This document shows positions 60,244 through 64,000 of a DNA stretch of 64,000 bases, piece after piece (positions within the stretch are counted from its first letter, which is position 1; each line of letters begins with the position of its first letter). Both the position numbers and the translations under genes were made by a program. Source of the DNA: Actinosynnema pretiosum. GTDB taxonomy: Bacteria; Actinomycetota; Actinomycetes; Mycobacteriales; Pseudonocardiaceae. A model generated the notes under the pieces. The model saw nothing but the letters and a program-made list of their open reading frames with translations. It was not told the DNA's origin and did not search any database. The stretch is taken from NCBI RefSeq assembly GCF_024171695.1, contig NZ_JAMTCF010000005.1:310001-374000 (forward strand). Reading direction: 5' to 3'.

Positions 60244-61206
60244 TCACCCCCGCCCGCCGCTGAACGAGCGCCGGTACTCGCGCGGAGTGGTGCGGGTGAA
60301 CCGGCCGAAGTGGTGCCGGAACGTGCTCGGCGAGCGGAAGCCCACCTCGCGCGCGATCCGGTCCACCGGCAGGTCGGTCGCCTCCAGCAGCTCCTTCGCC
60401 CGGCGCACGCGGGTGCGCAGCAGCCAGTGCACCGGGGTCGTGCCCACGCCCGCCGCGAACCGGCGGCTGAACGTGCGCGGGCTCATCGCCGCGTGCCTGG
60501 CCAGGTCGGCGAGCGTCAGGTCCTCGGCCAGGTGCTCCTCGGCCCAGCGCAGCGTCGCGGCCAGCTCGTCGGGCCGCGCGGGCGGGCGGTAGTCGATGAA
60601 CTGGGACTGCCCGCCCTCCCGCCGCATCGGCGCGACCAGGTAGCGGGCGGTGGCCGCCGCGACCCCGACGCCCAGGTCCAGCTCCACCAGGTGCAGGCAC
60701 AGGTCCAGCGCGGCGGTCACCCCGGCCGCGCTGTACACGCCGTCCTGGCCGGTGAACAGCCGGTCGGTCTCCAGCCGCACGGCCGGGAAGCGGCGGGCGA
60801 ACTCGTCGGCGAAGTGCCAGTGCGTGGTCGCCGGGCGGCCGTCCATCAGCCCGGTCGCCGCGACCGTGAACGCGCCGACGCACAGCGAGGCCACCCGCGC
60901 GCCGCGCTCGTGCGCGGCGAGCAGCAGGTCCCGAACCCGCGCCGGGGGAGGGTCGAGCGCCCCGCCGGTCGCCGGGACCACCACGGTGTCCGCGCCGTCC
61001 GCCCACGACCAGTCGTGCTCGGCGCGCACCGAGAACGACGGCGGCCCGGTCAGCGCCGCGCTCGGCGCCCACTCCCGGCTCCCCACCACGCCCACCCGGT
61101 AGGCGGGGCCTCCCCGCTTGAAGTTCGCGATCTCGAAGACCTGCACGGCCGTGGCCAGCTCGATCCCCACCACGTCGTCCTGCGCGAGCACGGCCACCCG
61201 GTGCAT
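60244..61206 (-). CDS. GlxA-type AraC regulator with DJ-1/PfpI domain
   Basis: 320 aa, ATG 61206. aa 1-165: DJ-1/PfpI-like domain with DTVVVPATGG and the nucleophile-elbow-like VASLCVGAFTVAATGLMDGRPATTHWH. aa ~205-315: two HTH, LADLARHAAMSPRTFSRRFAAGVGTTP and VDRIAREVGFRSPSTFRHHFGRFTRTTPREYRR. Divergent from a DJ-1/PfpI single-domain gene (61303), a frequent pairing in which the regulator controls the enzyme. A small inverted repeat, TGGCG-TCAC-CGCCA (61227-61240), sits in the gap. Confidence 0.93.
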   Translation of the reverse strand: MHRVAVLAQDDVVGIELATAVQVFEIANFKRGGPAYRVGVVGSREWAPSAALTGPPSFSVRAEHDWSWADGADTVVVPATGGALDPPPARVRDLLLAAHERGARVASLCVGAFTVAATGLMDGRPATTHWHFADEFARRFPAVRLETDRLFTGQDGVYSAAGVTAALDLCLHLVELDLGVGVAAATARYLVAPMRREGGQSQFIDYRPPARPDELAATLRWAEEHLAEDLTLADLARHAAMSPRTFSRRFAAGVGTTPVHWLLRTRVRRAKELLEATDLPVDRIAREVGFRSPSTFRHHFGRFTRTTPREYRRSFSGGRG

Positions 61207-61302
61207 GGCGCGATCTTAGAACTCATTGGCGTCACCGCCACTCACCCGGACGTGCGGGCACGGGCACGCTGGGGTGGTCCCGATCAACCAGGAGGTCACC
61301 CG

Positions 61303-62001
61303 ATGTCCACCGAACGGCCCGTCGTCGCGATGCTGCTCTACCCCGGTTTCACCCACCTCGACCTGATCGGCCCGCACGCGGTGTGGAGCCCGTGGATGGA
61401 CGTCCACCTGGTGTGGCGCACGCTCGACCCGGTCGCCTCGGACAGCGGGCTCAAGGTGCTGCCGACCACCACGTTCGCGGACTGCCCGCGCGACCTGGAC
61501 GTCCTGTTCGTCCCCGGCGGCACGGGCACCACCAACGCCCTGCTCGACCCGGAGGCCCTGGCGCTCACCGCCGAGCTGGGCGCGACCGCCCGCTACGTCA
61601 CCTCGGTGTGCACCGGCTCGCTGGTGCTGGGCGGCGCGGGCCTGCTGGACGGCTACCGCGCGGGCACGCACTGGGCGTTCCGCGAGCTGCTGGCCCCGCT
61701 GGGCGCGCAGGCCGTGGCCGAGCGCGTGGTGACCGACCGCAACCGGATCACCGGCGGCGGGGTCACGGCGGGCGTCGACTTCGGGCTCACCGTCCTGGCC
61801 GAGCTGCTGGGGGAGGAGCTGGCGCGGTTCACCCAGCTCGGCCTGGAGTACGACCCGGCCCCGCCGTTCGACTCCGGCAGCCCGGAGAAGGCCGGTCCCG
61901 AGCTGGTGGAGCAGGTGCGGAACGCGTTCGTCGGGGACAACGGGAAGATGGAGGACGCCGTGGCGGCGCTGGCTGCCGCGCGCTCGGGCGCGCCTGCCTG
62001 A
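61303..62001 (+). CDS. DJ-1/PfpI family protein, isonitrile hydratase-like
   Basis: 232 aa, ATG after GGAGGT. PVVAMLLYPGFTHLDLIGPHAV opens the fold (the Asp-Leu-x-G-P motif of InhA-like proteins); DVLFVPGGTGT; nucleophile elbow YVTSVCTGSLVLGGAGLLDGYRAGTHW with the reactive Cys; ITGGGVTAGVDFGL. Pattern and length match isonitrile hydratases and related amidase-like DJ-1 proteins. Divergent from the GlxA-type regulator, its likely controller. Confidence 0.9.
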   Translation: MSTERPVVAMLLYPGFTHLDLIGPHAVWSPWMDVHLVWRTLDPVASDSGLKVLPTTTFADCPRDLDVLFVPGGTGTTNALLDPEALALTAELGATARYVTSVCTGSLVLGGAGLLDGYRAGTHWAFRELLAPLGAQAVAERVVTDRNRITGGGVTAGVDFGLTVLAELLGEELARFTQLGLEYDPAPPFDSGSPEKAGPELVEQVRNAFVGDNGKMEDAVAALAAARSGAPA

Positions 62002-62015
62002 GCGGGTTTCCGGGT

Positions 62016-62040
62016 CGGGCGGCCCGCACCGGGCCGCCCG
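62016..62040. terminator. Bidirectional hairpin between convergent genes
   Basis: CGGGCGGCCCG-CAC-CGGGCCGCCCG, perfect 11-bp stem, 3-nt loop, 14 bp after the DJ-1 gene stop. Confidence 0.85.
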
Positions 62041-62058
62041 CTCGTCACCCCATCGCCG

Positions 62059-63956
62059 TCACCCCATGGCCGTCAGGGCCGCGTCGCAAGCCCGGAGCAG
62101 GGCCAGGTCGCGGGGGACCTGGTCGCTGCTCCACACGTTCGACACCGCCGTGTGCCTGCGCACCTGCCCCAGCTCCGCGCGCAGCAGCGGCCCGGCGGAC
62201 GCCGCGCGGGGGCCCAGCTCCGCGAAGCAGCGGGCCACCTGCGACCGCGCGTACCGGTTCTCCGCCCAGACCCGGCTCAGCACGTCGACGTGCGCCTCAC
62301 CGGCCACCCGCCACAGCGCCTGCGCCACGCGCAGCTCCACCCACACGTTCCCCTTGCCGCGCAACGCTTCTCGCAGCGCGGGGCGCGCGGACCCCGCCTC
62401 GGACCCGAGCTCGGCCAGCGCGTCCGCCGCGTCCGCCGCGCGGTGGTGGTCCGCCCCGGCCAGGTGGCGCAGCAGCACCGGCAGCACCGGCCCGGCGTCC
62501 GCCGTCACGCGCCACAGCGCCCGCGCGGCGGCCAGCTCCACCGGCGGCCGTCCGTCGTCCAGCAGCCCGAGCAGGACCGGAGCCGCCGCCGACGCGGACG
62601 GGCCGATCGCGCCGAGCGCGTCCACCACCTCGGGTTCCGGCGGCAGCGCCAGCAGGTCCGGCACGGCCACGGCCGCAGCCTCGCCGATCCGCCCAGCGCG
62701 CCCGCCGCCCAGAGCAGGCGCGGGTCCCGCAGGCGCGCGCGGAACAGCGGGACGAAGTCCGCCGCGACCGGTCCGTACGCGCCGATCAGACCACCGATGC
62801 CCCTGGGCGGCTCGGGTCGCTCCAGCGCCCGCCGCAGCGCCGGGAGCGCGCGCTCGTCCAGCAGCCCCACGAGAGCCCGCAGCACCGGGCCGGGGGACTG
62901 GGCCCGGTTGGCCTCCGCCACCGGTTGTTCGGCGTCCAGGGCGCGGGCCAGCGCGTCGGCTGCGGGGGCGGCCAGCTCGTCCCAGTGCTCCAGGGCCTTC
63001 GCCGCCCGCACGGCCGTCGCGGGGTCGTCCAGTTGGTCGCCGACCAGCGCGACCAGCTCCCGGTAGTCGCCGCGCCAGCGGGACACCAGCACCGACGCGG
63101 GCCCCAGCGCGTCCCCGCGCGCCTCCCGGCTCGGGGAGCGCAGCAGCGAGGTCAGCAGCCCGATCCGCTCGACCACCCGGTCGTCCAGCGTCGTGCTCAG
63201 GTCCCTGATCAGCCCCGCCCGGTGCGGGAACCCGCCCTCCCGCTCGCGCGGCGCGTCGGTGGGGAACCCGGCGGGCGGCTCGGGGCGCGCGTCGGCGTCG
63301 TAGAGCGCCGGCAGCGGCGACGCGAGGTCGGCAGGCAGCTCGGCCGGGGCGAGACGGGCGAGCTGGGCCAGCGCCGAGGCGGCCCGCACCGGGTCGTCCT
63401 GACCGGTCAGACCGGCCAGCCACGCCACGACCCCGGCCCGGTCGACGCCCTTCCGATCGGCCAGCGCCCCCACGCTCTCCACGATCGCCAGGCGCGCCTC
63501 GGGATCACCCTCCTCGGGCAGCCGCGCGCGCAGCGCCGCGACCACCGGGCGCGCGTCGCCCCCGCACACCCGCAGCACCGGCGGCACGGCGCGGCGCACG
63601 CGCGGGTCCCCGTCGTCCAGCAGCCCGAGGAACAACCCCCTGGCCGCGCCCACCTCGCGGCAGCACTCGTCATCGATCCCGTCCCCCACCTCGGCGTAGG
63701 AGGCGAGCAGCCCCAGAACCCCGTCCCTGCCAGGACTTCCGGCGGCGACGGCCTCCAGCAGTAACGGGATCGTGGCGACCGTGCACTCGTACACGTCGCC
63801 CTGGTGGTGCACCGTCCCGTACATCCCCTCCAGCGCGCTCTCCCGCACCGCCGGGTCCGGGTCCACCAGCCCCCGCAGCAGGTCCGGCACCTCGGTCGCC
63901 GGCCCGTAGGCGTGCTCCATCGACGCCCAGTCGACCTCGTCCAAACCCTCGAACAC
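62059..63956 (-). pseudogene. HEAT/PBS-lyase repeat protein gene with an internal frameshift
   Basis: GTG 63956 after AGGGGGA. The frame from 63956 encodes many HEAT-type helical pairs (VPDLLRGLVDPDPAVRESALEG, ARPVVAALRARLPEEGDPEARLAIVESVG and more) to about LLWAAGALGG, then turns into Arg/Trp-rich nonsense before stopping at 62505. The repeat pattern continues in another frame, RIGEAAAVAVPDLLALPPEP to LLRACDAALTAMG, ending 62059. The switch lies near 62690-62700 in a GC-rich run (GCGCTGGGCGG on the coding strand) and needs one base added. Either a true mutation or a base-calling slip. An intact product would be about 630 aa, a protein-protein interaction solenoid of unknown partner. Confidence 0.8.
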
Positions 63957-64000
63957 GTGCGGATTCCCCCTGCGCGCCAGCGGAACCCGCCGGGACGGGC

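Noticed and set aside
62341-62390. Third copy of the CGCAGCGCGGGG repeat, in the HEAT gene
   Set aside because: Only the core CGCAGCGCGGGG plus a few bases match, and it is explained by coding for a HEAT helix.
1-64000. tRNA, rRNA, CRISPR array, transposase, integrase or phage genes
   Set aside because: None recognised on either strand. Repeats present are tandem or in-frame protein repeats without spacer structure.

Overview
The DNA is very GC-rich (about 73% by eye), with many GTG starts, GTGA/ATGA stop-start overlaps, Tat and SSI-type secreted proteins and an LALTG surface anchor. This fits a filamentous actinobacterium, most likely Pseudonocardiaceae (Actinosynnema/Saccharothrix-like). 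The family-level placement is inference; no rRNA or tRNA is present to test it.

Region 1 (1-18.2 kb) is a modular type I polyketide synthase (PKS) locus: a 5'-truncated PKS gene, a MonCI/LasC-type flavin epoxidase, a second PKS, a third 3498-aa PKS, and a small VOC-fold protein. Reading frames and docking ends are intact, but most catalytic residues are gone. KS nucleophiles are His or Arg in two modules, AT GHSxG serines are lost in three, no KR keeps its Tyr, two complete genes' terminal modules have no ACP, and one ACP lacks its Ser. Only the last KS and AT look complete. Low-complexity tandem repeats have expanded between domains.

Region 2 (18.3-22.8 kb) is a divergent aromatic acid unit: tyrosine ammonia-lyase-like MIO enzyme on one side, FOXRED2-like flavoprotein plus acyl-CoA ligase on the other, around a perfect 20-bp palindrome.

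Region 3 (22.9-40.4 kb) holds regulation and transport: a two-component pair, YitT with an Lrp regulator, MarR with a Bcr/CflA exporter, a K+/Na+:H+ antiporter, a Clp-N-only protein, a CynX-type exporter, a FAD monooxygenase with a TetR, TerC, and an Lrp plus Glu/Leu-type dehydrogenase separated by two identical palindromes. Within it, 28572-30586 is a translationally coupled pair: a membrane protein whose C-terminus and a small partner whose N-terminus carry the same 22-residue G-D-x-N-T motif, resembling RHIM-like amyloid signalling motifs. This is the best candidate for an undescribed system.

Region 4 (40.5-51.2 kb) carries secreted and surface functions: a Tat-exported FAD dehydrogenase, a stand-alone receiver, a GH46 chitosanase with a ricin-type lectin, an alpha/beta hydrolase, an XRE regulator divergent from a SRPBCC protein, a heptad-repeat protein, an SSI-type protease inhibitor and a sortase-anchored SdrD-like protein.

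Region 5 (51.2-64 kb) is an Opp/Dpp ABC transporter operon divergent from a broken molybdopterin (BisC-type) reductase gene, then a small membrane protein, two AraC-type regulators, a DJ-1/PfpI protein, and a frameshifted HEAT-repeat gene.
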